Source: Oscillospiraceae bacterium (GTDB taxonomy: Bacteria > Bacillota > Clostridia > UBA1381). Taken from it: a DNA stretch of 8,774 nt. The stretch spans positions 1 through 8,774 of the forward strand of contig JAJBTG010000184.1 of the NCBI GenBank assembly GCA_020860985.1, written 5' to 3'. The notes beneath the pieces are model-generated. The model made no database searches and was not told the origin of the DNA. It saw only the letters and a program-made list of their open reading frames with translations. Positions within the stretch are counted from its first letter, which is position 1, and the number at the start of each line of letters is the position of its first letter. The translations under genes and the position numbers were made by a program. Below, piece after piece: positions 1-7,105 of this stretch.

Positions 1-66
1 GCGGTACAATCCGCCACTGAAACGTTGAATGACGGGTCAAAGCCCCTTATTCAACTAAATTAATAC

Positions 67-133
67 GGAACCGCGTGCCCAAATTAGGTGCGGCTCCGCG
101 GGCGAGAAACGGCGGGACTTAACCGCCGACTAT
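67..133 (+). other. possible degenerate group II intron 3' end (domain V/VI-like)
   Basis: The order of elements resembles the 3' end of bacterial group II introns as I remember them. A GGAaCCGCGTGCC arm (67-79) can fold back on GGTGCGGcTCC (87-97) like domain V. A short linker GCGGGCGAGAAA follows, then a CGGCGG-loop-CCGCCG stem (110-128) ending in CTAT, as in domain VI and the 3' splice site. Against it, the domain V loop is not a GNRA tetraloop, the usual two-nucleotide bulge is missing, the catalytic AGC position reads AAC, and no reverse transcriptase is visible before it in the 66 bases available. If real, it is a non-functional remnant. Confidence 0.2.
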
Positions 134-138
134 CGGCG
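110..138 (+). promoter_or_regulatory. two mutually exclusive hairpins upstream of dinB
   Basis: CGGCGG (110-115) pairs perfectly with CCGCCG (123-128) across a 7-nt loop. CGCCGA (124-129) pairs perfectly with TCGGCG (133-138) across a 3-nt loop. They share bases 124-128, so only one can form at a time. TTAACCGCC (119-127) can also pair, with one mismatch, with GGCGGTGAA (153-161), which is the dinB ribosome binding site. This is the geometry of a translational switch or attenuator. No ligand-binding core is recognised, and the sequence alone does not show that it is functional. Confidence 0.35.
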
Positions 139-152
139 TATCTGTTACACAA

Positions 153-159
153 GGCGGTG
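153..159 (+). promoter_or_regulatory. ribosome binding site of dinB
   Basis: GGCGGTG lies 5 nt before the ATG at 165 and differs by one base from the ideal GGAGGTG. It fixes 165 as the original start of the polymerase gene. It can be masked by pairing with bases 119-127. Confidence 0.65.
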
Positions 160-164
160 AATTT

Positions 165-1349
165 ATGGACAGGACTATTCTGCACTGCGACTGCAACGGC
201 TTTTTTGCGTCCGTTGAGTGCGCGCTGAATCCGAAATTGAAAAATGTACCCATGGCTGTCGGCGGCGACCCCGAAAGTCGTCACGGTATTATTTTGGGTA
301 AAAACGAGCTTGCGAAGCCGTTCAATATTATGACCGCCGAAACAATATGGCAGGCAAAGCAAAAGTGTCCCGAGCTTGTAATTGTTCCGCCGCACCATGA
401 TGTCTACCGACGCTATTCAAAGCGCATAAATGATATTTATAAGCAGTATACAGACCTTGTAGAGCCGTTCGGAATCGATGAATCGTGGCTTGACGTTACG
501 GGAAGCCGCAGACTTTTCGGTGACGGAAAGACAATCGCCGACGAGCTTCGCGCAAGAATAAAAGAGGAAATCGGTCTTACAAGTTCCGAGTGCGTGTCAT
601 TTAACAAGGTTTTTGCAAAGCTCGGCAGTGACTACAAAAAGCCGGACGCAACCACCGTATTCTCCCGCGAAAATTGGCGGGAGCTTATTTTCCCTCTACC
701 CGCGAAAGACCTCCTATATGTCGGAAAAACCACAGCGGGAGCGCTGTCCCTTATGGGAATAAACACCATAGGCGAGCTTGCCGCCGCGGATAAATCATCA
801 CTCGAAAAGCGGCTCGGCAAGGCGGGAACCATGCTGTATACCTACGCTAACGGCTTGGATGATTCGCCGGTAAAATCGATTTAGGAAAAAGACGAAATCC
901 ATTAGGTAGGTAAAGGAATGACATTCAGCCGAGAGATTTCCGCCGAGAACGAAATCAGCCGCGAGCTAAATTCGCTTTCCGAAAACATCGCCGAGCTTAT
1001 GCGCCGACACAATGTAAAATGCGCCACCGTTCAGGTGCAGATTAAGAACCCGCAATTCCGCACAATTTCACGTCAGAAAAAGCTGGAGCGCCCGACATAT
1101 CTCGCGAAAGAAATCTCCGCCGCGGCAATGGAGCTTATACGCGGTTCATGGAATTTCAAAAATCCGATAAGGACGATGACCGTAACCGGCGCAACCATAA
1201 TCGCGTAACAAATTTCACTTTTCGACGACGACAACATCGAGCGCGAAAAGCGCGAATCCCTCGAAAAAACCATGGATGCCCTAAAATCCAAATTTGGCGG
1301 CGCGGTTAAATTCGGACACGATATGAATAATACGTCGGCATCGGAATGA
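165..1349 (+). pseudogene. dinB: DNA polymerase IV (Y-family, DinB), broken by three in-frame stops
   Basis: Intact DinB copies undamaged and damaged templates during translesion synthesis. The catalytic core is readable at residues 1-239: metal-binding Asp9, steric-gate Phe14, the Asp105-Glu106 catalytic pair, the KLGSDYKKPDATTV segment, and a helix-hairpin-helix region around 180-205. TAG at 882-884 and TAG at 903-905 then stop translation in the linker. The same frame continues with a complete little-finger domain (918-1205), TAA at 1206-1208, and a tail opening with QISLF, a sliding-clamp-binding motif, to a natural TGA at 1347-1349. The summed length (about 394 codons) suits a full Pol IV. 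Each stop is one substitution from an expected sense codon (Tyr, Ser, Glu). The usual S-V-G-V-S strand before the NK motif reads S-S-E-C-V-S (139-144), which also suggests decay. No frameshift or deletion is present. An alternative is a split gene: the little-finger part has its own ATG at 918 preceded by AGGTAGG. Confidence 0.85.
918..1208 (+). CDS. possible separately translated DinB little-finger domain (part of the broken dinB)
   Basis: This 96-residue stretch is the little finger (polymerase-associated domain) of the DinB frame, the part that grips the template duplex in Y-family polymerases. It opens GMTFSRE, as after the linker in Pol IV, and carries the conserved ISRQK segment and a final strand matching the Pol IV 'TVTG' strand. 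It could be translated alone: ATG at 918 has AGGTAGG at 904-910, 7 nt upstream, and follows the TAG at 903 closely enough for reinitiation. The TAA at 1206 cuts off the clamp motif. I consider it more likely a pseudogene fragment than a working gene. Confidence 0.25.
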   Translation: MTFSREISAENEISRELNSLSENIAELMRRHNVKCATVQVQIKNPQFRTISRQKKLERPTYLAKEISAAAMELIRGSWNFKNPIRTMTVTGATIIA

Positions 1350-1458
1350 AATCCGCACACGAATATTAACTGCTCCGCCACTTGAAAAATACATATACCG
1401 AGTGCACAACCTAATCGGTCAATATATTTTCACGAAAAGAGATGAATTTTACTTTATT

Positions 1459-2805
1459 ATGAAAAGGTACAACAAAAACGTAGTTCGCACAGCGCTGAAT
1501 ATGTCAATCCCTTCAATAATAGAATCGTTTTTCATAGCATTTGCAGGACTTGTCGATTCTCTTATGGTAAGCTCCCTCGGCTCCTCCTCCGTCGCGGCAA
1601 TCGGACTTACAACCCAGCCGAAGTTTATGGGACTGTCAATATTTTTTGCAATCAATGTGTCGCTCTCGGCGCTTACCGCGCGACGGTTCGGCGAGAGAAA
1701 ACGCGGTGAGGCAAACGGTATTCTCTGTACGGCGATAATGCTTATTTTGCTTTTATCCGTAATTTTCAGTATTCTGCTCGTTATATTCGCTCCGCAGATT
1801 ATGAGCTTGTGCGGTTCCACTCCCGAAACTCATGACAGCGCCGTTCTCTACTACCGTATAGTCATGGGCGGCATGATTTTCAACTGTATTCAAATGGGTA
1901 TAAACTCCGCACAGCGCGGCGCCGGCAACACAAAAATCACCATGCGCACAAATATTACATCGAATACGATTAACATAATTTTCAATTATCTGCTGATTAA
2001 CGGACATTTAGGCTTCCCCGCTCTCGGAATAACCGGAGCGGCAATCGCGACGGTTCTCGGTACTGCCGTTTCATGCGTTATGAGTATTATATCGATAATG
2101 AAGCCGGACAGCTTCGTAAGTATACCGTACATAATTAAGGAGCATATAAAGCCATCGCTCGATATGTTCAAAAACATAGTCAAAGTCGGCTACAGCGTAT
2201 TTTTTGAACAGCTTCTTATGCGAATAGGATTTATGATGACGGCGGTCATGGCGGCGAATCAAGGTACGTCCTCCATGGCGGCGCACCAGGTGGGAATGAA
2301 TATAATGAGTTTGTCCTTCGCTTTCGGCGACGGTTTGCAGGCGGCGGCGGTAGCGCTCATCGGACGAAGTCTCGGCGAGGGCAAACCTGAACGCGCCAAG
2401 GAATTCGGCTCGGCTTGTCAAATGATGGGCGGAATTATTTCGGTATCGCTCGCGATAATATACTTCTTCGGCGCGAAAACGCTTATGGGACTGTTCTTCA
2501 GAGAAGCGGAAATTGTTAATATCGGAATCGGAATTATGCGCGTTATTATATTTGTCGTGCTGTTCCAGATACGTCAGGTCATATACATGGGTTGCCTGCG
2601 CGGCGCGGGCGACACGCTCTATACGGCTATGGCGTCCACGATAAGCGTAACCCTGATACGAACCGGTGTTTCCTACCTATGCGGATATACTCTCGGTTGG
2701 GGAATTATCGGCATATGGATGGGTGTCCTGGGCGACCAAGCCGCAAGATATATTTTCGCCGCGGTTCGATTTAAAGCGGGAAAATGGATAAAAATTCAAA
2801 TCTAA
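1459..2805 (+). CDS. MATE-family multidrug/cation antiporter
   Basis: This is a membrane exporter of the MATE (multidrug and toxic compound extrusion) family, which expels organic cations or other small molecules in exchange for Na+ or H+. At 448 residues it has the normal family length, with about twelve hydrophobic helices in two homologous halves. The half-repeat signature is visible twice: Q-R-G-A-G-N-T at 152-158 and L-R-G-A-G-D-T at 380-386. Each precedes a helix starting the next bundle segment. Helix 1 (about 15-38) ends in the typical V-D-S-L-M-V-S-S-L-G segment. I chose ATG 1459 because it leaves a normal short N-tail before helix 1. The in-frame GTG at 1402 would add 19 polar residues unlike the family and has no good ribosome site, and the site for 1459 is itself weak. 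It stands 109 bp after the dinB frame and ends before the shared terminator. The substrate cannot be told from sequence. Confidence 0.92.
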   Translation: MKRYNKNVVRTALNMSIPSIIESFFIAFAGLVDSLMVSSLGSSSVAAIGLTTQPKFMGLSIFFAINVSLSALTARRFGERKRGEANGILCTAIMLILLLSVIFSILLVIFAPQIMSLCGSTPETHDSAVLYYRIVMGGMIFNCIQMGINSAQRGAGNTKITMRTNITSNTINIIFNYLLINGHLGFPALGITGAAIATVLGTAVSCVMSIISIMKPDSFVSIPYIIKEHIKPSLDMFKNIVKVGYSVFFEQLLMRIGFMMTAVMAANQGTSSMAAHQVGMNIMSLSFAFGDGLQAAAVALIGRSLGEGKPERAKEFGSACQMMGGIISVSLAIIYFFGAKTLMGLFFREAEIVNIGIGIMRVIIFVVLFQIRQVIYMGCLRGAGDTLYTAMASTISVTLIRTGVSYLCGYTLGWGIIGIWMGVLGDQAARYIFAAVRFKAGKWIKIQI

Positions 2806-2954
2806 AAAGTCCGCGCAAAGCGGAAATTATCCTTAATAAAATCGGTAAAGCTTGCCGAATACAAAAAAATCAGAGTATACGTACTCTGATTTTTTATTTA
2901 ACGAAGCCGCCCTGTTTCGGATATTTGCGGCGGATCAAATTTTGAAACGCGGAT
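2806..2954. other. convergent intergenic region
   Basis: Apart from the shared terminator, there is only a small TCCGC/GCGGA hairpin at 2810-2824 just after the MATE stop, with no T-run, and a GC-rich patch at about 2905-2935. No promoter or gene is seen, as expected between two converging units. Confidence 0.6.
2864..2895. terminator. bidirectional rho-independent terminator
   Basis: CAGAGTA (2871-2877) and TACTCTG (2882-2888) form a perfect 7-bp stem closed by a TACG loop, a UNCG-type stable tetraloop in RNA. The stem extends through AT/AT and an A-run on the left (2863-2868) opposite a T-run on the right (2891-2895). Read on the plus strand it ends the MATE transcript about 60 nt after its stop. 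Read on the minus strand, the A-run becomes the U-tract and it ends the GH42 operon about 60 nt after its stop. Confidence 0.9.
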
Positions 2955-4925
2955 TTATTTAGACGCATCAATTATTTCTACTCCGTATCCGTCGAGAATA
3001 CCGTCGAAGCATTTTTCGCTCAAAAGGGATTTTCCTCTTATCCCCATATCAATCGCGTTCCGCATATAATTAAGCAGCATGAAATATTCCCTGCCGTTTA
3101 CGCTTCTCTTAATTATTTCCGTGCCGTCGGGATGGGATATATACCCCGCGCCCGCTTCATCGGAGATTATTTTTACAAGCTTCAATAAGGCGCTTTCCTC
3201 CAAATCACAGCCTACATACCATACGCGCCCCTTGCCGTAGGTATTGACCGTAACCGCCGCGCTGTCCTTATAGTATTCGCCGTTGTAGCACACTCTTATA
3301 TCCGCCGTTTCCGGCTCCAATATATCGCGCCACAATTTTGAAACACCGAAACCGTTTCCCAATTCAACGTCACCTCGTGAGGAATCAAACTCCGCTACGG
3401 ATGTTCCCGCCAATTTACGAAGCCGCCCCGGTATAGCCGAGGTTACAATATTGTTGTTCACATCCCTCGTACCGCTTAAATATGTAAGTACAAGTGTTCC
3501 GCCGTTTTGAACATATTCCTCAAGCCTTTTCTCAACCTCGGCGGAAACCATCGAATATGCCGGCATATAAATAACCTTATATTCACCGCCTATCATATCC
3601 TCGCCGCCGCATACGGGATTTGTTCCCAAATGATTATTTGCTCTATAATATGAATACAGCGTATTTCTGTAATCGAATCCCTCCGTATGGCACTTTATTT
3701 CATGACACCATACCTCCTCATAGGACTTTACAAGCAACACATCAGTGCTGTTTTTCGCTCCGACAAAAATATCCGAGAGTTTCTTTAATTCCTCGCCCGT
3801 CTGCTTTATCTCATAGTATCTTCTCCTCGGTACTCCGTCATGATCGACAACCCCGAGCCAGTACTGCTCCATACCAAACGGCGCGGACCTGAACCTGAAA
3901 TACAAAAGTCCCTCACAGCCGTGAGCAATCGACTGATATGTCCAAAGCCTAAGCTGACCGGGTCTTGGAGTTCCTCCGAATCTGTCCCAACCGCAGGGTC
4001 CGGACTGCTGTTCCATTACCCAGAAATTTTTATTCTTTACTCCGCGCATAAGCTCATGCGCCATGGATATATTTTCAAAATCGCTGCAATCCCACTGATT
4101 GTCGATATAGTTATCCCATGCCGTAATGTCAAGCGGCTCGCCGAGCTTGCGGTAATCGATATCCGAAAAATGCCCCATCATATTGTGCGTTATCGGATAA
4201 TCCGAATACTTGCGTATTATATCAATCTGCATCTGCTGATACCGCACCCACGAATCTGACGAGAACCGATAAAAGTCCATTTCAAGGCTCGGATTATGCG
4301 CCTGTAATTTCCCGTAATCACCCTCGCATGAGGTATAGGCAGGAAGAATAACATCGTCGAAGCTGCTGTATTCCTGGCTCCAAAACACCGTTCCGTATAT
4401 TTTATTGAGCCTATCGATGCTTTTATATTTCTTTTCAAGCCAATACGCAAATTCGCGTCCGCAATGCTCGCAATAGCAACGCGTGCTCTGATGGCAGCCG
4501 AATTCATTATCTATTTGCCACGCAATGACATTGGGATTTTTGCCGTAGCGCTTCGCAAGCTGCTCAACTATTACTTTGCTTCGCGCAATATAATAGGAAT
4601 TATTTGCGCAGCATTCGCGCCGTGAGCCGTAGCCTCTTTGCCTGCCGTACTTATCGCGCATATATACGTCGTATTTGTTTACAAGCCATTTCGGCGGTGC
4701 GGCTGTGGGCGTTCCGAGTATTACTCCTATGCCCTCGGCGGCGAGTATGTCTATTATTTCGTCGAGCCACGAAAAATCAAATGTATCCTCCTCCGGCTCA
4801 AGACGGCACCATGCAAATTCCGCAATCCGCACGGTATTAAAATTACCATCGCGCATTATGCGCGCTTGTTTTTTCCATTCCGATTTATCCCAATGCTCGG
4901 GATAATAATCCACTCCGAAAATCAT
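2955..4925 (-). CDS. GH42 family beta-galactosidase
   Basis: This is a retaining beta-galactosidase of glycoside hydrolase family 42, which cleaves terminal beta-galactosides, often plant- or oligosaccharide-derived galactosides rather than lactose. The 656 residues match the family length. The N-terminal TIM barrel (about 1-370) starts with the hallmark F-G-V-D-Y-Y-P-E-H-W. The acid/base is Glu141 in I-D-N-E-F-G and the nucleophile is Glu305 in V-M-E-Q-Q-S-G. Cys106 with Cys150, Cys152 and Cys155 (C-x-C-x-x-C) forms the structural zinc site known in GH42. A trimerisation domain (about 390-590) and a small C-terminal beta domain follow. I chose ATG 4925 because AAAGGAG lies 7 nt upstream; the in-frame TTG at 4931 is only 1 nt from that site. 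The chosen start also gives motif numbers very close to characterised GH42 enzymes. No signal peptide is seen, so it is probably cytoplasmic. It is the last gene of its operon, 19 nt after the esterase. Confidence 0.95.
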   Translation of the reverse strand: MIFGVDYYPEHWDKSEWKKQARIMRDGNFNTVRIAEFAWCRLEPEEDTFDFSWLDEIIDILAAEGIGVILGTPTAAPPKWLVNKYDVYMRDKYGRQRGYGSRRECCANNSYYIARSKVIVEQLAKRYGKNPNVIAWQIDNEFGCHQSTRCYCEHCGREFAYWLEKKYKSIDRLNKIYGTVFWSQEYSSFDDVILPAYTSCEGDYGKLQAHNPSLEMDFYRFSSDSWVRYQQMQIDIIRKYSDYPITHNMMGHFSDIDYRKLGEPLDITAWDNYIDNQWDCSDFENISMAHELMRGVKNKNFWVMEQQSGPCGWDRFGGTPRPGQLRLWTYQSIAHGCEGLLYFRFRSAPFGMEQYWLGVVDHDGVPRRRYYEIKQTGEELKKLSDIFVGAKNSTDVLLVKSYEEVWCHEIKCHTEGFDYRNTLYSYYRANNHLGTNPVCGGEDMIGGEYKVIYMPAYSMVSAEVEKRLEEYVQNGGTLVLTYLSGTRDVNNNIVTSAIPGRLRKLAGTSVAEFDSSRGDVELGNGFGVSKLWRDILEPETADIRVCYNGEYYKDSAAVTVNTYGKGRVWYVGCDLEESALLKLVKIISDEAGAGYISHPDGTEIIKRSVNGREYFMLLNYMRNAIDMGIRGKSLLSEKCFDGILDGYGVEIIDASK

Positions 4926-4932
4926 TTTCAAT

Positions 4933-4939
4933 CTCCTTT
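4933..4939 (-). promoter_or_regulatory. ribosome binding site deciding the GH42 start
   Basis: On the minus strand AAAGGAG is followed after 7 nt by ATG at 4925, but after only 1 nt by the in-frame TTG at 4931. This spacing selects the ATG. Confidence 0.8.
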
Positions 4940-4944
4940 GTGAC

Positions 4945-5721
4945 TTATTTCCACTCGATAAGCTTCAGCCAATTTTCAAGCGATTTTGCCCACTGTCCGA
5001 CATGCGGGAGCTCCTTTGCAAGTCCCAAGCCGTGACTTCCTATCGGATAAATGTGCATTTCAAACGGGACCTGTACTCGGCTTAACGCACCTGCATAAAG
5101 CAGCGAATTTTCCACGGGAACCGCCTGATCGGATGAGGTGTGCCATATAAACGCCTGAGGTGTGTCGGCGGTTACGTGCTTGTAAAGCGACATAAGCTCC
5201 TTGTCGGCATGAAGCGCCCGCTCACCAATCAAATTTTGACGCGAGCCGTCATGTCTGTACTCAAACATATCGATTACGGGATAGCATAAAATCGACGCGT
5301 CGGGGCGGCAGCTTTCGCCGTCAATCTCGTCCGTCGGCTCATACATATTTTTATCGTAATGAACCGAAACGCTTCCGGCAAGATGCGCTCCCGCGCTGAA
5401 TCCCATAACGGCAATCTTATTTTTGTCAATGCCGAATTTTTCGGCATTGTGCCGCACGTATTTGACCGCGCGCATAGCGTCGCTTATCTGCGCGGGATGC
5501 GCGTAAGGCGCGACTCTGTAATCAACCACAAACGCCGTAATTCCCAACGTCCGAAGCCATTCTCCTATTACAGGTCCCTCATGCTCCGCGCGCATACCGT
5601 ATCCGCCGCCCGCGAATACTACGACCGCTCCGGCGGAATCCGCCGGATATTCGGTTATTTGCGGTATGAAATCAATGTCCTTGTTGAAATGCGGTATAGT
5701 TCCGCCCCATAGATTACTCAT
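4945..5721 (-). CDS. alpha/beta-hydrolase esterase (acetyl-xylan/feruloyl-esterase-like)
   Basis: This is a serine hydrolase of the alpha/beta fold, resembling the small bacterial esterases often annotated as acetyl esterase or xylanase-associated esterase, which remove acyl groups from sugars or oligosaccharides. In 258 residues the catalytic triad is visible: Ser109 in G-F-S-A-G, Asp198 in S-S-D-Q-A-V-P, and His230 in G-S-H-G-L-G-L. The oxyanion loop is A-G-G-G-Y-G (37-42). A conserved Y-R-V-A-P-Y segment follows at 68-73. The start is ATG 5721, with AAGGAG placed 6 nt upstream; an upstream in-frame ATG at 5781 lies within the DUF4340 coding region and lacks such a site. The start overlaps the end of the DUF4340 gene by 8 nt, so translation is probably coupled. 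No signal peptide is seen, which fits work on imported oligosaccharides beside the GH42 enzyme. The exact ester is not predictable. Confidence 0.9.
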   Translation of the reverse strand: MSNLWGGTIPHFNKDIDFIPQITEYPADSAGAVVVFAGGGYGMRAEHEGPVIGEWLRTLGITAFVVDYRVAPYAHPAQISDAMRAVKYVRHNAEKFGIDKNKIAVMGFSAGAHLAGSVSVHYDKNMYEPTDEIDGESCRPDASILCYPVIDMFEYRHDGSRQNLIGERALHADKELMSLYKHVTADTPQAFIWHTSSDQAVPVENSLLYAGALSRVQVPFEMHIYPIGSHGLGLAKELPHVGQWAKSLENWLKLIEWK

Positions 5722-7105
5722 CTTCTTCTCCTTCATTATTCGGATCCTCAACATATTCCAGCCAAAGCTGCGTAAATTCATCCAATTTATTTTTCTTTAT
5801 TGTAAATTCGGCTTTCCCGTTTCTGACAAGCGCGCAGCTTAAATCGTTTATCGACTTAAATTCAACCGTGGTATCATCGGCTCTTTTAATTCCGTCATAT
5901 TCAAATTTAAGAACGGTATCGCCCAATTTCTCACCCCTGTATATTCCGTCTACGGCAAGAGAAATAATCGCCTGATACATACTTTTTGTAAGCTTGTAAT
6001 CCGCGTCGCCGCCGTTGAGCTTGAACGACATATCGTCGCCGCTGCGTATAATTTCAAGGCTGTCATTATTTTCGCCGAAGCTCACCGAAACTCCGTCCAC
6101 AAGCGATATATCCACGAGCCCCTGTAACTTGTTCAAAAAGTTGAACGAGGGCGCGTTTGCAAAATCAACAGATTCGCTGCTTACCTCATAAACCTTGTCG
6201 TTATAGCTTACATAAGCCGTATCTCCGCTCACCTTTCCGATTGTGAACACCTCGGTATACTCATCGCCGTATTTGCCCGTAGCGTTATCGTAAGGCTTTA
6301 CCGTGAGCGTAATTTTTGCGGTCGGCGAAGACATTCCGTAATCGCCGTCCTCCGTCACAAGATTGTTAAATTTCAACTCCTCGATTGCGGTTAAAACATT
6401 ATTGTCAATGTATTCGTCATTCGCGGTACTCTCATACGGTTTTACGACTTCCCAAACATTGCTCAAGGTATTGGACACATCATCCATGATTTTCATTTCT
6501 ATCGTTTCATCGTCACGTTCGATTTTAATTCTGTTTATATCGTCTATCACAACGCTGAAACGGTTGAAATCACTGTAATAGCTGAGCGGATTCATAAGTG
6601 TTTCTACCTTATAATTGTAGAGCGTATATACGGTGTTGTCACCGTCAAGAATTATAAAATACTCTCCCAACGTCGGACTCTTATCTCCGACATACAGTGT
6701 GTTTTCCTCGCCGCTGTTTTTCTTTATCGTAACCGTAACCGATGGTTCGGACAATCCGTATTCGGATAAATCCGACGGATTTTCCTCAATCTTGTTTTTT
6801 GAAATTATCTTTGATACCGTGCTTACAAGCGTATATGCCTTTGATTTGTCAATATCGTCATTGCTCATATTATTAATCGTCCAGGCACCGTCGCCGAGAT
6901 TATTTGCTTCAATCGTCTCCTCCGGATTTTTAACAATAACGGAAGCAATATCCGACGTATCCGCCGAATAAACCGTATATGACGGCTCCGGCGTTGCGGA
7001 AACGGTGTCCTCGGAAGTATCCAAACGTCCTACAAAAAATATTCCCGCCGCAAGAAGCACAACCGCCGCCGCTATTATGATTATATTTCGTGTGGACTTG
7101 CTCAT
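5714..7105 (-). CDS. DUF4340 membrane-anchored protein of a GldFG-type ABC system
   Basis: This is a protein of the DUF4340 family, whose biochemical role is unknown and which regularly accompanies GldF/GldG-like ABC transporter genes. A single N-terminal hydrophobic segment (about 8-26) after K-S-T-R-N should anchor it in the membrane with the remaining 435 or so residues outside. A low-complexity acidic linker follows, then at least two repeats of the family unit. Each has a Y-G-(L/M)-S-x-P turn, a beta hairpin, a hydrophobic-hydrophobic-G strand end and a second hairpin: about 116-162 and 255-308. The tail is very acidic (E-E-D-E). ATG 7105 overlaps the GldG stop by one base (TAATG) and has AGGAGG 8 nt upstream, so translation is coupled to that gene. 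The protein could be the extracytoplasmic partner of the exporter, but this is inferred from context only. Confidence 0.85.
   Translation of the reverse strand: MSKSTRNIIIIAAAVVLLAAGIFFVGRLDTSEDTVSATPEPSYTVYSADTSDIASVIVKNPEETIEANNLGDGAWTINNMSNDDIDKSKAYTLVSTVSKIISKNKIEENPSDLSEYGLSEPSVTVTIKKNSGEENTLYVGDKSPTLGEYFIILDGDNTVYTLYNYKVETLMNPLSYYSDFNRFSVVIDDINRIKIERDDETIEMKIMDDVSNTLSNVWEVVKPYESTANDEYIDNNVLTAIEELKFNNLVTEDGDYGMSSPTAKITLTVKPYDNATGKYGDEYTEVFTIGKVSGDTAYVSYNDKVYEVSSESVDFANAPSFNFLNKLQGLVDISLVDGVSVSFGENNDSLEIIRSGDDMSFKLNGGDADYKLTKSMYQAIISLAVDGIYRGEKLGDTVLKFEYDGIKRADDTTVEFKSINDLSCALVRNGKAEFTIKKNKLDEFTQLWLEYVEDPNNEGEEDE

Larger units (their letters stand above)
1..164 (+). other. GC-rich, hairpin-rich leader upstream of dinB
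   Basis: No complete gene is visible here. Frame 1 is open from the window edge to a TAA at 61-63 (20 codons, no recognisable motif), so it could be the tail of an upstream gene, but this is weak. The stretch holds several inverted repeats: GCGG/CCGC at 1-4 and 11-14; TTGAAT/ATTCAA at 25-30 and 49-54; an imperfect GGAaCCGC...GCGGcTCC arm pair at about 67-97; and two overlapping hairpins at 110-138. It ends in the dinB ribosome binding site. None of the hairpins is followed by a T-run, so none reads as an intrinsic terminator. The density of structure suggests an RNA element, either a regulatory leader or a decayed intron end. Confidence 0.5.

Noticed and set aside
8..17. AATCCGCCACTG resembles the conserved CCGCCACTG stretch of cobalamin riboswitches
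   Set aside because: The rest of the aptamer is outside the window or missing; the expected closing segment near 50-100 nt downstream is not found, and Pol IV is not a known target.
632..832. Minus-strand ORF inside dinB
   Set aside because: Shadow of the polymerase frame, with no domain pattern and no ribosome site.
1206..1208. TAA recoding as an explanation for the dinB stops
   Set aside because: All intact genes in the window use TAA as their genuine stop.
1073..1381. Minus-strand ORF over the end of dinB
   Set aside because: Composition follows the antisense of the polymerase frame; no recognisable motif.
1402..1458. GTG at 1402 as the MATE start
   Set aside because: It adds 19 polar residues not seen in the family, with no suitable ribosome site; ATG 1459 gives a normal N-terminus.
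2071..2421. Minus-strand ORF inside the MATE gene
   Set aside because: Rich in His, Arg and Tyr as expected for antisense of a membrane protein gene; no family resemblance.
3840..4259. Plus-strand ORF of 139 codons inside the GH42 gene
   Set aside because: Antisense to a strongly conserved catalytic region; no start signals and no domain pattern.
5722..5781. Longer esterase start at 5781
   Set aside because: The extra 20 residues come from another frame of DUF4340 and lack a good ribosome site; the family begins near ATG 5721.
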